Part shown: piece after piece, positions 34,899-44,173 of the stretch
Layout of the letters: each line of letters opens with the position of its first letter
How positions within the stretch are numbered: position 1 is the first letter of the stretch
Translations under genes and position numbers: made by a program
Notes under the pieces: model-generated
What the model saw: the letters and a program-made list of their open reading frames with translations, nothing else
The model's database searches: none
What the model was told of the DNA's origin: nothing
DNA from: Microvirga solisilvae
GTDB lineage: Bacteria; Pseudomonadota; Alphaproteobacteria; Rhizobiales; Beijerinckiaceae
Direction of reading: 5' to 3'
NCBI RefSeq assembly: GCF_022808595.1
Contig: NZ_JAKUCN010000008.1
Location: 62,001 to 126,000 of the forward strand
DNA length: 64,000 nucleotides

Positions 34899-36653
34899 TT
34901 ACCGGGCGAGGCCGAGGGCTATGCGCACCTTCTGGTCCAGGCCGTAGAGGTCGGGGAAGGATTTGAGGCCTCCCTTCCCGTCGGCGGCGACAGTGAAATA
35001 GGCCAGGTGCACGGGAAGGGGCTTGGGCAAGAACACCGTGCGCTCGCCCTTGCCGATGAGGCTCTTGAGCTTCTTCTCATCCCATTTGGCGCCTTCGCCC
35101 ATCACTGCCTCGGCCAGCTCGAAGGGCTTGTCCACGCGCACGCAGCCATGGCTGAAGGCGCGTTTGGAGGCGGAGAAGAGGTTGCGGTTGGGCGTGTCGT
35201 GCAGATAGACCGCGTGCTGGTTCGGGAACATGAACTTCACGAAGCCCAGCGCATTGCGCTCGCCTGGAGGCTGTTGCACCGAGATGGTGTTGCCACGGCG
35301 GATGATTCTGTAGCCCTTCCTCGCGGCATAATCCGGATCGCTCGCCAGTGCGGGCAGAATCTCTTTCTTCATGATGGAGGGCGGGATCGTCCAGGATGGA
35401 TTGACCACGAGGTATTTCATTTCCTCGGAGAAGATCGGCGTCTGGGACTGTTCCTTGCCGACGATCACCCGCGCCTCGTGGGTGGCCTTGCCATCCTCCA
35501 TGAGCTGCAGGCGGAACTCGGGCACGTTCACGAGGATGTGGCGCTCGCCCAGATCTTCGGGCAGCCAGCGCCAGCGCTCCATGTTGGCGATCAGCTCCGC
35601 CTCGCGCTGGGCCAGCGAGGGGCCCGACAGGGCGGCGACCGTCTGCTGCGTCAGGACGCCGTTGGTCGGCAGGCCCTTTTCCTTCTGGAAGGCGGCCACC
35701 GCCGAGGCGAGGCGCTCATCATAGACATTCTGGTCGCTGTCGTCCTTCAGGTTGAAGCGGGCGCGGATCAGCGGCACGCGCGGATCCTTCATGCCGACGC
35801 GAAGCGCCGGGCCCTTGGGCACGCGCACGCTCGGCTGAGAGGGATGACTGGCGCGCAGGTCAGCCAGCCGCTCCCGCAGGGCGCGATAGCCCGCATGGGA
35901 GGGGTTGTAGGAGGAGAGCGCCGCATTCGCATCCTTCGCGAAGGCCACCTTCCGCAGAACTTCGGCGGCTTCGGGAATCGCCAGCTTCGGGGTCGCGAGC
36001 TTTGAGAGGCTCGACGGATCGATGCGTCCGCCCCTGGCATCGCGCGCATAGCGGATCACGGAGGCCGAGAGCTTCAGATCGGCCTCGGCCCATTGGGCGG
36101 GCGAGGCACTTTTAAGCAATTTCAGATCGGGCAGGGGATAGGACGTGGAATCGAGCCCGTCCTCGTCCGCAGCCTTTAGGCGTGCGACGACACCCATGGC
36201 GGCGGGCGTGAAAGCTCCGTCCTGCGCCCAGGCGAGGGGGCGCTCTGCCTGCGCGTAGAAAGCCGTGAGGGACTCGCGTTCCTTCCTGTTCAGGCGCAGA
36301 TCGCGCATGGCCGCATCACTGGCGAGCAGGTTCTGCATCGCGATGCGCAACACGTCCTGCTGCATCAGTGCGGTGACGGGCGCTGCCTCGGGCAGGGGAA
36401 TGCTGATGGCGGGCTCGGGCTTCAGGTCGGCCTTATCGAGAGTGACGGGCGCAGGCTCGGGGAGCGGGATCGTCTCCGTTGCCGCCTTCTGCATCGGCGC
36501 GCCGGGCATCGCCACATCGTTAAACGAGGGCTCCGCAGGGCTCTGCGACAGTGCGAGGTCATTGTCGAGGGTTTGGGCTATTGCCGTGAGAGGCAGGAGC
36601 GACACCGATCCGAACAGGCCCAGCCACAATGCTGTCTTGCGCCAATCACGCAT
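34899..36653 (-). CDS. L,D-transpeptidase with peptidoglycan-binding domain (YcbB/LdtD-like)
   Basis: A 584-residue periplasmic enzyme: signal peptide (1-26, ending TAIA-Q), a scaffold domain, a PG_binding_1 domain (GLPTNGVLTQQTVAALSG, about 310-330) and a YkuD catalytic domain with AFSHGCVRVDKP, in which the Cys is the nucleophile. It forms 3-3 peptide cross-links, the dominant cross-link type in Rhizobiales. AGGAG sits 7 bases before the ATG. It lies upstream of the DUF882 peptidase, which suggests joint cell-wall remodelling, but a terminator separates the two. Confidence 0.93.
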   Translation of the reverse strand: MRDWRKTALWLGLFGSVSLLPLTAIAQTLDNDLALSQSPAEPSFNDVAMPGAPMQKAATETIPLPEPAPVTLDKADLKPEPAISIPLPEAAPVTALMQQDVLRIAMQNLLASDAAMRDLRLNRKERESLTAFYAQAERPLAWAQDGAFTPAAMGVVARLKAADEDGLDSTSYPLPDLKLLKSASPAQWAEADLKLSASVIRYARDARGGRIDPSSLSKLATPKLAIPEAAEVLRKVAFAKDANAALSSYNPSHAGYRALRERLADLRASHPSQPSVRVPKGPALRVGMKDPRVPLIRARFNLKDDSDQNVYDERLASAVAAFQKEKGLPTNGVLTQQTVAALSGPSLAQREAELIANMERWRWLPEDLGERHILVNVPEFRLQLMEDGKATHEARVIVGKEQSQTPIFSEEMKYLVVNPSWTIPPSIMKKEILPALASDPDYAARKGYRIIRRGNTISVQQPPGERNALGFVKFMFPNQHAVYLHDTPNRNLFSASKRAFSHGCVRVDKPFELAEAVMGEGAKWDEKKLKSLIGKGERTVFLPKPLPVHLAYFTVAADGKGGLKSFPDLYGLDQKVRIALGLAR

Positions 36654-36760
36654 GGCCCATCTCCTTCTCGCAATGGGTGGAGGACTTTTTCATCCTCCCG
36701 TTCAAATGAAAATTCGTCAGTGTGCAGAGACACGTCTGCTACGCTTAACGCACGAAGGCG

Positions 36761-37792
36761 TCATGCGGCTGCATCGTTTAGGCCAAGTTCTTTCAATTTT
36801 CGGTAAAGGGTCGAACGCCCGATTCCGAGATGGCGCGAAATGGCCGATAGATGCCCTTGATAATGCACGAGCGCGAAGCGGATGGCGCGCTCTTCGAGTT
36901 CCGCGAGGGTGAGCATCTCGCCGCTCTCACGAACAAGTGACAGGGCGTGCGGATCTGCTGGTGCGGATGATTCCTGCTCGCGAATGGGCGCAAGAATCCG
37001 CGCCGCCGGAACGGGCGGGATCGCGATGCGGAAGCCGTCCACTCGGGCGGCTATTTGTGGAAACTCCGATGGCGTCAAAAAAGCTCCATCGGCGAGGATC
37101 ACCGCGCGATAGATGGCGTTCTCGAGCTGCCGCAGATTGCCTGGCCAGTCGTAGCGCGTAAGAAGGGTGAGAGCGTCCGCGCTCAATCCCCGGATCGTCT
37201 TGCCCTCGTCCTGCGCGAAGCGCTCGGCGAACAGGCTCGCCCATTCCGCGATCGCCTCCCGTTGCGCCCTTAAAGGGCGAAGGGCCAGGGGCATCGCCTG
37301 GAGCCGGTAATAGAGATCGTGCCGGAAGGAGGCCTCGCGAACCCGGTCGGCCAGGTCGAAACCGGCGCTCGCGATGATTCGCACGTCGAGACGCCGGGCC
37401 GGGCGTGCGCCTTCCTGGGGAAACAGCGCCTCCATCAGTCGCCCTTGCGCGTCCTGGGGCAGGTGTCCCGCGTCGTTGATGAAGAGGGTACCGCCATGGG
37501 CGTTTCTGATGTTCCTCAGGAGGGCCGTTGCCTGGGGCTCGCCGCCGGATGCGGCCTCTTCCGCCCGGAAGACGATGAAGGGGCGAGCCTTGCGTTCGCT
37601 CCCCTCGTGGATCGCCTGGGCCAAGGCCTTGGCGCCGCTGCCGGCCTCCGTCTCGATCAGGACGGGGAGGGCGGAGCGCGCCGCCCTGTCCGCGAGACGA
37701 GCCGTCCTCTCCCGTTCCGAGCCCGGCTCGAATGCAGCCGCGCCCTGGCGAAGGGCGCGGATATCGTCTGCGAAGAACCGGTGGAGGGGCAT
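36761..37792 (-). CDS. degenerate NtrC-type AAA+ protein with Fis DNA-binding domain
   Basis: A 343-residue protein built like a sigma-54 activator without a receiver domain. The AAA+ core has a weakened Walker A (ETEAGSGAKALAQAI) and a Walker B-like GGTLFINDAGHLPQ. The stretch between them is shortened and lacks the ELFGHxxGAFTGA loop that contacts sigma-54. The arginine-rich RHDLYYRL and YDWPGNLRQLEN motifs are kept. The C-terminal helix-turn-helix (HLGIGRSTLYRKLKELGL) is Fis-like. It is probably a DNA-binding regulator independent of sigma-54. ATG 37792 was chosen; a TTG at 37840 is in frame. Confidence 0.85.
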   Translation of the reverse strand: MPLHRFFADDIRALRQGAAAFEPGSERERTARLADRAARSALPVLIETEAGSGAKALAQAIHEGSERKARPFIVFRAEEAASGGEPQATALLRNIRNAHGGTLFINDAGHLPQDAQGRLMEALFPQEGARPARRLDVRIIASAGFDLADRVREASFRHDLYYRLQAMPLALRPLRAQREAIAEWASLFAERFAQDEGKTIRGLSADALTLLTRYDWPGNLRQLENAIYRAVILADGAFLTPSEFPQIAARVDGFRIAIPPVPAARILAPIREQESSAPADPHALSLVRESGEMLTLAELEERAIRFALVHYQGHLSAISRHLGIGRSTLYRKLKELGLNDAAA

Positions 37793-37956
37793 GAAGGGCC
37801 GAGGGTCGGGGAATCGGGTGAAGGCGATGCTGGGCGACAAGGGTAAACCGCGCCTTAACGCTCCCGCTTTCGGCGGCCCCGATCCCTATCGCCTGGGTTG
37901 ATCCCAGGCCTCAGGCAGCCAATATGTGGATCACTTGTTTCAAACAGCGTCCAGCC

Positions 37957-39801
37957 ATGCCTCAGAAAGCTTTTCCCGTGTCCCAGACCTCCTCTACCGG
38001 CGCCTCCCAGGTCGATCTCGGCTCATTGCCTGAGTGGAACCTGACCCATCTCTATCCGGGCATGGAGAGCGAGGCGTTCAAGAACGACCTCGCGAAGGCC
38101 GAGGCCGAGTGCAAGGCTTTCGCGGAAGCTTATCGCGGCAAGCTCGACAATATGGTGCGGGCCGAGAATGCTCCGCAGGCTCTGACCGATGTGATCAAGC
38201 GCTATGAGGCGCTGGAGGATCTACTCGGACGCATCATGTCCTATGCGGGCCTCGTCTATTCAGGCGACACCACCGATCCGGTGCGCGCGAAATTCTATGG
38301 CGACACGCAGGAGCGCCTCACCGCCGCTTCCACTGAGCTTCTGTTCTTTGGCCTCGAACTCAACCGCATCGACGACGCGGTGCTCGACAAGGCCGTGTCC
38401 CAGGCGCCGCTGTCTCACTACAAGCCGTGGATCGAGGATCTGCGCAAGGACAAGCCCTATCAGCTCGACGACAAGATCGAGCAGCTCTTCCACGAGAAAT
38501 CCGTGACCGGCCGTTCCGCCTGGAACCGCCTGTTCGACGAGACCATCGCGTCCCTGCGTTTCGATGTGCGCGGCGAGGAACTGCCCATCGAGCCGACGCT
38601 GAACAAGCTGCAGGATACGGACGAGAGCGTGCGCAAGGACGCCTCCGACGCGCTCGCCAAGACCTTCAAGGAAAATCTGCGCACCTTCACGCTGATCACC
38701 AACACGCTCGCCAAGGACAAGGAAATCTCCGACCGCTGGCGCAGCTTCCAGGACGTGGCGGATTCCCGCCATCTCGCCAATCGCGTCGAGCGCGAAGTGG
38801 TGGATGCGCTGGTCGCTGCCGTGCGCGAGGCCTATCCGCGCCTGTCGCATCGCTATTACGCCCTGAAAGCCAAGTGGTTCGGCAAGGACAAGCTCGACCA
38901 TTGGGACCGCAATGCGCCGCTCCCCAAGGTGGAGCAGCGCACCATTCCCTGGAACGATGCGCGTGATACGGTGCTCTCCGCCTATTCCGCTTTCTCGCCG
39001 AAGATGGCCGACATCGCGCGCCGCTTCTTCGATGAGGGCTGGATCGATGCGCCGACGCGCCCCGGCAAGGCACCTGGCGCCTTCGCGCATCCGACCGTTC
39101 CGTCAGCGCATCCTTATGTGCTGCTCAACTACCAGGGCAAGCCGCGCGATGTGATGACGCTCGCGCACGAGCTCGGTCACGGCGTGCATCAGGTTCTCGC
39201 CGCGCCCAACGGAGCGCTCATGGCGCCGACGCCGCTGACCCTCGCCGAGACGGCGAGCGTATTCGGCGAGATGCTTACCTTCCGCCGCCTGCTCGACCAG
39301 ACCACGGACCCCGTGCAGCGCAAGGCGATGCTGGCGGCCAAGGTCGAGGACATGATCAACACGGTGGTGCGCCAGATCGCGTTCTACTCGTTCGAGCGCA
39401 AGGTGCATCTGGAGCGCCGCAACGGCGAGCTGACCGCCGACAAACTGTGCGAACTCTGGATGTCCGTGCAGGATGAATCGCTTGGCCCGTCCATTCGTCT
39501 CGGCGAGGGTTACGAGACCTTCTGGACCTACATCCCGCACTTCATCCACTCGCCGTTCTACGTCTATGCCTATGCCTTCGGCGATTGCCTCGTGAACTCG
39601 CTCTACGGCATCTACGAGCGCTCGAACGAGGGCTTCGTGGATCGCTATTTCGCGCTGCTTTCGGCAGGCGGCTCCAAGCCCTATGGCGAGCTGCTCGCGC
39701 CCTTCGGCCTCGATGCGAAGGACCCGTCTTTCTGGCAGATCGGTCTCTCCATGATCGAACGGCTCATCGGCGAGCTGGAGGCCATGGAGAAGGCGGCCTG
39801 A
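37957..39801 (+). CDS. pepF: oligoendopeptidase F (M3 family)
   Basis: A 614-residue cytoplasmic zinc metallopeptidase of family M3B. The active site HExxH is in MTLAHELGHGVHQ near residue 405, with the distal Glu in LAETASVFGEML. N-terminal SLPEWNLTHLYPGME is typical of PepF. It degrades 7-17-residue peptides. The ATG at 37957 was preferred; an in-frame start at 37924 adds 11 unrelated residues. Confidence 0.95.
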   Translation: MPQKAFPVSQTSSTGASQVDLGSLPEWNLTHLYPGMESEAFKNDLAKAEAECKAFAEAYRGKLDNMVRAENAPQALTDVIKRYEALEDLLGRIMSYAGLVYSGDTTDPVRAKFYGDTQERLTAASTELLFFGLELNRIDDAVLDKAVSQAPLSHYKPWIEDLRKDKPYQLDDKIEQLFHEKSVTGRSAWNRLFDETIASLRFDVRGEELPIEPTLNKLQDTDESVRKDASDALAKTFKENLRTFTLITNTLAKDKEISDRWRSFQDVADSRHLANRVEREVVDALVAAVREAYPRLSHRYYALKAKWFGKDKLDHWDRNAPLPKVEQRTIPWNDARDTVLSAYSAFSPKMADIARRFFDEGWIDAPTRPGKAPGAFAHPTVPSAHPYVLLNYQGKPRDVMTLAHELGHGVHQVLAAPNGALMAPTPLTLAETASVFGEMLTFRRLLDQTTDPVQRKAMLAAKVEDMINTVVRQIAFYSFERKVHLERRNGELTADKLCELWMSVQDESLGPSIRLGEGYETFWTYIPHFIHSPFYVYAYAFGDCLVNSLYGIYERSNEGFVDRYFALLSAGGSKPYGELLAPFGLDAKDPSFWQIGLSMIERLIGELEAMEKAA

Positions 39802-39823
39802 TCCTTGTTCTGGCGCAAGGAGC

Positions 39824-39870
39824 CGAGACGCGCTTTCTAACGAGACGCGCTTTCTAAGAAGAGCGTCTCG
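39824..39870. repeat. tandem 17-bp duplication followed by an inverted arm
   Basis: CGAGACGCGCTTTCTAA occurs twice head-to-tail (39824-39840, 39841-39857). GCGTCTCG at 39863-39870 is complementary to the first eight bases, so one copy can form a hairpin. It lies between pepF and the ABC1 kinase and may serve as a terminator that was partly duplicated. Confidence 0.7.
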
Positions 39871-39905
39871 GTCTCATCTGCATTTCATCGGAAAGAAACC
39901 TGCCC

Positions 39906-41273
39906 ATGGCCGACCATGACAACGAAGCGAACCGCTTCTCCGCCCGTGCGGCCCGCTATGCGCGGGTCGGCGCCAATATGGGCGGCGTGGCGGCGCGCAT
40001 GGCGGGTGCGCGCCTCTTCGGCGGCGATGCGCGCGATGCCTCCAGCGCGGCGGCGCTCGCGCAGGCGCTCGGCGGGTTGAAGGGGCCGATCATGAAGGTG
40101 GCGCAGCTGCTTGCCACCATTCCCGATCTCATCCCGCCGGAATATGCCGCCGAGTTGCAGAAGCTGCAGAGCGAAGCGCCGCCCATGGGTGCGGCTTTCG
40201 TCAAGCGCCGTATGCAGGCGGAGCTGGGGCCGCAATGGAAGGCCCGGTTCGGCTCGTTCGATTTGAACCCGTCGGCCGCCGCGTCGTTGGGCCAGGTTCA
40301 TCGCGCAACGACACAGGATGGCGAGGCGCTTGCCTGCAAGCTGCAATATCCCGACATGCAATCGGCCGTGGAGGCTGATCTCAAGCAGCTCGAGTTCGTC
40401 TTCGCTCTCCATCGCCGCATGGACCCCGCCATCGATACCCGCGAGATCGCGCAGGAGATCGGCGAGCGCGTGCGCGAGGAGCTCGATTACGAGCGCGAGG
40501 CCAAGCACGCGGCGCTTTATGCGCACACGCTCGCTGATGTGGAGGAGGTGCGCGTGCCGCGTGTGCATCCCGAATTGTCGACCAGGCGGCTTCTGTCGCT
40601 TCAATGGCTCGAGGGTGAGAAGATCCTGCAATTCGTGGAGAGCCCGGTCGAGATCCGCAATCGTCTGGCCATCGCGATGTTCAAGGCGTGGTGGCATCCC
40701 TTCAGCCATGCGGCGGTGATCCATGGCGATCCGCATCTCGGCAATTACACCGTCTTCTCCGAGGGCGGAGAGGCGAAGGGCATCAACCTTCTCGATTACG
40801 GTTGCGTTCGCATCTTTCCTCCCCGCTTCGTCGGCGGTGTGGTCGATCTCTATCGCGGGCTGCAGACGGATGACCGCGCGCGCATCGTTCATGCCTACGA
40901 GACCTGGGGCTTCAAGAGCCTGTCCAACGAGCTGATCGACATCCTCAACATCTGGGCGCGCTTCATCTATGCACCGCTCCTCGATGACCGGGTTCGCACG
41001 GTGGCGGATGGGGTGAAACCCAGCGAGTACGGCCGGCGACAGGCTTTCGAGGTGCACAAGGCGCTCAAAGAGAAGGGGCCGGTCACGGTCCCGCGCGAAT
41101 TCGTCTTCATGGACCGCGCGGCGGTAGGCTTAGGGGCCGTGTTCCTGCATCTGCGGGCGGAGCTGAATTATCACCAGCTCTTCGAGACGGAGATCGACCG
41201 GTTTTCGCTTCAGGGCCTTGCTCACCGTCAGGCCGAGGTCCTGCAAGCTTCCGGTTTACCGATTCCTATGTAA
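39906..41273 (+). CDS. ABC1/UbiB-family atypical kinase
   Basis: A 455-residue AarF/ABC1 protein. It carries an altered KxGQ motif (PIMKVAQLLAT, Gly replaced by Ala), the Ala-rich nucleotide loop SAAASLGQVHRA, the VAIK-like ALACKLQYP lysine, catalytic-loop HGDPHLGNY and metal-binding LLDYGCV. Family members support ubiquinone synthesis or lipid metabolism; this branch (with MKVAQ) is common in Rhizobiales and is not necessarily UbiB. No membrane helix is clear at the C-terminus. Confidence 0.88.
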   Translation: MADHDNEANRFSARAARYARVGANMGGVAARMAGARLFGGDARDASSAAALAQALGGLKGPIMKVAQLLATIPDLIPPEYAAELQKLQSEAPPMGAAFVKRRMQAELGPQWKARFGSFDLNPSAAASLGQVHRATTQDGEALACKLQYPDMQSAVEADLKQLEFVFALHRRMDPAIDTREIAQEIGERVREELDYEREAKHAALYAHTLADVEEVRVPRVHPELSTRRLLSLQWLEGEKILQFVESPVEIRNRLAIAMFKAWWHPFSHAAVIHGDPHLGNYTVFSEGGEAKGINLLDYGCVRIFPPRFVGGVVDLYRGLQTDDRARIVHAYETWGFKSLSNELIDILNIWARFIYAPLLDDRVRTVADGVKPSEYGRRQAFEVHKALKEKGPVTVPREFVFMDRAAVGLGAVFLHLRAELNYHQLFETEIDRFSLQGLAHRQAEVLQASGLPIPM

Positions 41274-41332
41274 TGAGGTTGCATCTTGTGCGGTAAAGCC
41301 TTACAGAGCTTACCAAACGTAAGGGGCAGCCG

Positions 41333-42550
41333 ATGAAGATCGCTTTCGTTCACCAGAATTTTCCGGGCCAGTTCCTGCGCCTTGCCCAGACCTTCGTCGC
41401 CGAGGGGCATGAGGTGGTGGCCCTTGGCATGACCAAGGGCTGTGAACTCAAGGGCGTGAAGTATTTCCCCTACAACCCGGTCCCCGGTCCCGAGGACCCG
41501 CAGCACGAAGCTCGCTATTCCCCGGTCATTCCGCGCCTGCGCCGGGCCTATGGCGTCGCCCACAAGGCCTGGGAGCTTGCCAAGCAGGGTTTCGAGCCTG
41601 ACGTGGTGGTGGTCAACACGGGTTGGGGCGAGAACCTGTTCCTGAAGGACGTCTGGCCCAAGGCCAAGCATGTGGCCTATTTCGAATATTACTATCACGC
41701 CAAGGGCCAGGACCTCGATTTCGATCCCGAGTTCCCCGTCACCAATGAAGAGGTGATCTGGCGCCTTCGCCTGAAGAACTCCATGCAGCTCGGCGCTCTC
41801 GACGCCGCCGACGTGGCCGTGGCTCCGACCCGCTACCAGCGCGATACTTTCCCGACCTATCTGCACGACCGGGTTGCCATCATCCATGACGGCATCGACA
41901 CCAAGCGCCTCGTGCCGGCTCCCACTCTCGGCATCCAGATTGGCCAGAACGGCCCCAAGCTCACCCGTCAGAAGCCGGTGGTCACCTATGTGACCCGCAA
42001 TATCGAGCCGATGCGCGGGGCTCACATCGTCTTCAAGAGCCTGCCGTATCTCCTCGATATCCATCCCGATCTCCAGGTCGTGGTCATCGGCGGCAAGGGC
42101 AACAGCTATTCAGGCCAGGCTCCGGGCGGCAAGTCCTGGTACGACCATTTCGTGTCCAAGATCGACCGGCCGGTGGATTGGTCACGAGTCCATCTCGTCG
42201 GAAACCTGCCCTACGACCAGTTCGTGAAGGTTCTGCAGGTCTCCTCGGCCCATATCTACATGACCTATCCCTTCGTGCTGTCCTGGTCCTCCATTGAATC
42301 CATGGCCCTCGAATGCCGGATCGTGGCATCCGATACGGCCCCGGTTCGCGAGATCATCACGGATGGGGTCAATGGCCGCCTCTTCCCCTTCTTCGACCAC
42401 AAGGCCTTGGCCGAGCGGGTCCGCGAGACGCTGGAAGAAAAGGAAAAATCCGCCGCCATGGCGAGAGAAGCCCGCCGGATCGCTGTGGAGCGTTACGATT
42501 ACGAGACGGTCTGCCTGCCGCAATGGCGGGAGTTTCTTGGGATAAAATAA
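41333..42550 (+). CDS. glycosyltransferase family 4 protein
   Basis: A 405-residue GT-B enzyme. The N-terminal domain begins MKIAFVHQNFPGQF with the acceptor-side fold; the C-terminal donor domain has VTYVTRNIEPMRGAHIVFKSL and the E-x7-E-like segment SWSSIESMALECRIVASDTAP with EIITDGVNGRLFP. It probably transfers a sugar from a nucleotide donor onto a lipid or polysaccharide in the cytoplasm; donor and acceptor are unknown. AAGGGG lies 7 bases before the ATG. It stands alone. Confidence 0.9.
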   Translation: MKIAFVHQNFPGQFLRLAQTFVAEGHEVVALGMTKGCELKGVKYFPYNPVPGPEDPQHEARYSPVIPRLRRAYGVAHKAWELAKQGFEPDVVVVNTGWGENLFLKDVWPKAKHVAYFEYYYHAKGQDLDFDPEFPVTNEEVIWRLRLKNSMQLGALDAADVAVAPTRYQRDTFPTYLHDRVAIIHDGIDTKRLVPAPTLGIQIGQNGPKLTRQKPVVTYVTRNIEPMRGAHIVFKSLPYLLDIHPDLQVVVIGGKGNSYSGQAPGGKSWYDHFVSKIDRPVDWSRVHLVGNLPYDQFVKVLQVSSAHIYMTYPFVLSWSSIESMALECRIVASDTAPVREIITDGVNGRLFPFFDHKALAERVRETLEEKEKSAAMAREARRIAVERYDYETVCLPQWREFLGIK

Positions 42551-42661
42551 CAGTTTCGCGCGTTCATAAAGTTTTCCCGAAACGTGCTGCGAAAGATTGC
42601 GGCGTCCCACCGCATGGGTTAAACGCAGCAATTAACAATCGAAGTGAATAGGGCGTTGATC

Positions 42662-42955
42662 ATGGCCGATACAAAACATGCGCCGCATGGGGGTTACAGT
42701 CCGGATATGGACGGCCCCGCCCATGAGGTGACCTACAACGGATTCGTGCGGTTTGCCGAGATCGGCACGGCCGTCGTCATCTGCCACGTGCTGGCCCTTG
42801 CGGTCGGCGGCATCAAGCATGCCTGGCTGACGGCGATCTTCGGAGTCATCCTGTCGCTTGCTGCCGGCGCCATCGGGGCTATCGCTCCCTCGATCGGGGT
42901 TCGCGCCCCGGCCGCCGTGGGCGTGCTTCTGCTTCTGGCTCTCGTTCTCTACTGA
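42662..42955 (+). CDS. aa3-type cytochrome c oxidase subunit IV
   Basis: A 97-residue protein with the Pfam COX4_pro_2 profile: a hydrophilic N-terminus ending in HEVTYNGFVRFAEIGTAVVI, then further hydrophobic helices (AWLTAIFGVILSLAAGAIGAI, AAVGVLLLLALVLY). It belongs to the bacterial aa3 oxidase subunit IV family, although these usually have one helix, so the second and third hydrophobic stretches are longer than normal. The main oxidase genes are not in the window. ATG 42662 follows AGGGCG. Confidence 0.85.
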   Translation: MADTKHAPHGGYSPDMDGPAHEVTYNGFVRFAEIGTAVVICHVLALAVGGIKHAWLTAIFGVILSLAAGAIGAIAPSIGVRAPAAVGVLLLLALVLY

Positions 42956-42960
42956 GCAGC

Positions 42961-42990
42961 AAAAGGCCCTGTTTTCAGGGCCTTTTCTTT
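42961..42990 (+). terminator. intrinsic terminator before pntAA
   Basis: AAAAGGCCCTG-(TTTT)-CAGGGCCTTTT, 11-bp stem with a T-rich tail. Confidence 0.85.
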
Positions 42991-43017
42991 GTCTCAACCA
43001 TTCGCAGGGGGCAATTC

Positions 43018-44154
43018 ATGCGTATCGCCGTTCTTTCCGAAACCGAGGGAGCGGAGACCCGCGTCGCCGCGACCCCTGAAACGGCCAAGAAATACAAGGC
43101 CCTGGGTGCCGACGTGGCAATCCAGGCCGGCGCCGGCGCCAAGGCCGGCATCCCGGATGCCGAATTCGAGGCCGCAGGCGCCTCCGTCGTGGCTTCCCGC
43201 GAGGAGGCCCTCAAGGATGCCGACATCATCCTCAAGGTGCGCCGCCCGGCCGAGGGCGAGCTTGCCGGCGCGAAGCCCGGCGCGCTCCTCATCGCGATCA
43301 TGGATCCCTACGGCCAGGAAGCGGCCCTCAAAGGCCTCGCCGATTCCAAGGTCGCTGCCTTCTCCATGGAGCTGATGCCCCGCATCACCCGCGCCCAGGT
43401 GATGGACGTTCTCTCCTCCCAGGCCAATCTCGCGGGTTACCGCGCCGTGATCGACGCCACCGCCGAATACGGCCGCGCCATGCCGATGATGATGACGGCG
43501 GCCGGCACCGTGCCGGCGGCCCGCGTCTTCGTCATGGGCGCAGGCGTCGCGGGCCTCCAGGCAATCGCCACGGCCCGCCGCCTCGGCGCGGTGGTGACCG
43601 CCACCGATGTGCGCCCCGCCGCCAAGGAGCAGGTGGAAAGCCTTGGCGCCAAGTTCATCGCGGTGGAGGACGAGGAGTTCAAGCAGGCCGAGACGGCCGG
43701 TGGCTACGCCAAGGAGATGTCGGCGGAGTACCAGGCCAAGCAGGCGGCCCTCGTCGCCTCCCACATCGCCAAGCAGGACATCGTCATCACCACGGCCCTC
43801 ATTCCGGGCCGTCCGGCTCCGAAGCTCGTGACCAAGGCCATGGTGGAAACCATGAAGCCCGGCTCCGTGATCGTCGATCTTGCGGTCGAGCGCGGCGGCA
43901 ATTGCGAGGTGTCGAAGCCCGGCAAGGTCGCGGATTACAAGGGCGTGAAGATCGTCGGTCACCTCAACGTGCCCGGCCGCCTCGCGGCGACCGCGTCCAG
44001 CCTCTACGCCAAGAACCTCTATGCCTTCGTCGAGACCCTCGTCGACAAGGAGAGCAAGGCGCTCTCCGTGAAGTGGGACGACGAACTCGTGAAGGCGACC
44101 TGCCTGACCCGGGACGGCGCGGTGGTTCACCCCGCCTTCCAGCCCAAAGCTTAA
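43018..44154 (+). CDS. pntAA: NAD(P) transhydrogenase subunit alpha 1 (PntAA)
   Basis: A 378-residue soluble domain I of proton-translocating transhydrogenase, which binds NAD(H). It begins [20 protein letters not shown] and shows the Rossmann glycine motif [19 protein letters not shown] plus [12 protein letters not shown]. With PntAB and PntB it uses the proton-motive force to make NADPH from NADH. The three-polypeptide form is that of Rhodospirillum and other alphaproteobacteria. AGGGGGC lies 6 bases before the ATG. Confidence 0.96.
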   Translation: MRIAVLSETEGAETRVAATPETAKKYKALGADVAIQAGAGAKAGIPDAEFEAAGASVVASREEALKDADIILKVRRPAEGELAGAKPGALLIAIMDPYGQEAALKGLADSKVAAFSMELMPRITRAQVMDVLSSQANLAGYRAVIDATAEYGRAMPMMMTAAGTVPAARVFVMGAGVAGLQAIATARRLGAVVTATDVRPAAKEQVESLGAKFIAVEDEEFKQAETAGGYAKEMSAEYQAKQAALVASHIAKQDIVITTALIPGRPAPKLVTKAMVETMKPGSVIVDLAVERGGNCEVSKPGKVADYKGVKIVGHLNVPGRLAATASSLYAKNLYAFVETLVDKESKALSVKWDDELVKATCLTRDGAVVHPAFQPKA

Positions 44155-44173
44155 AATCAAAGGGGGAACCCTC

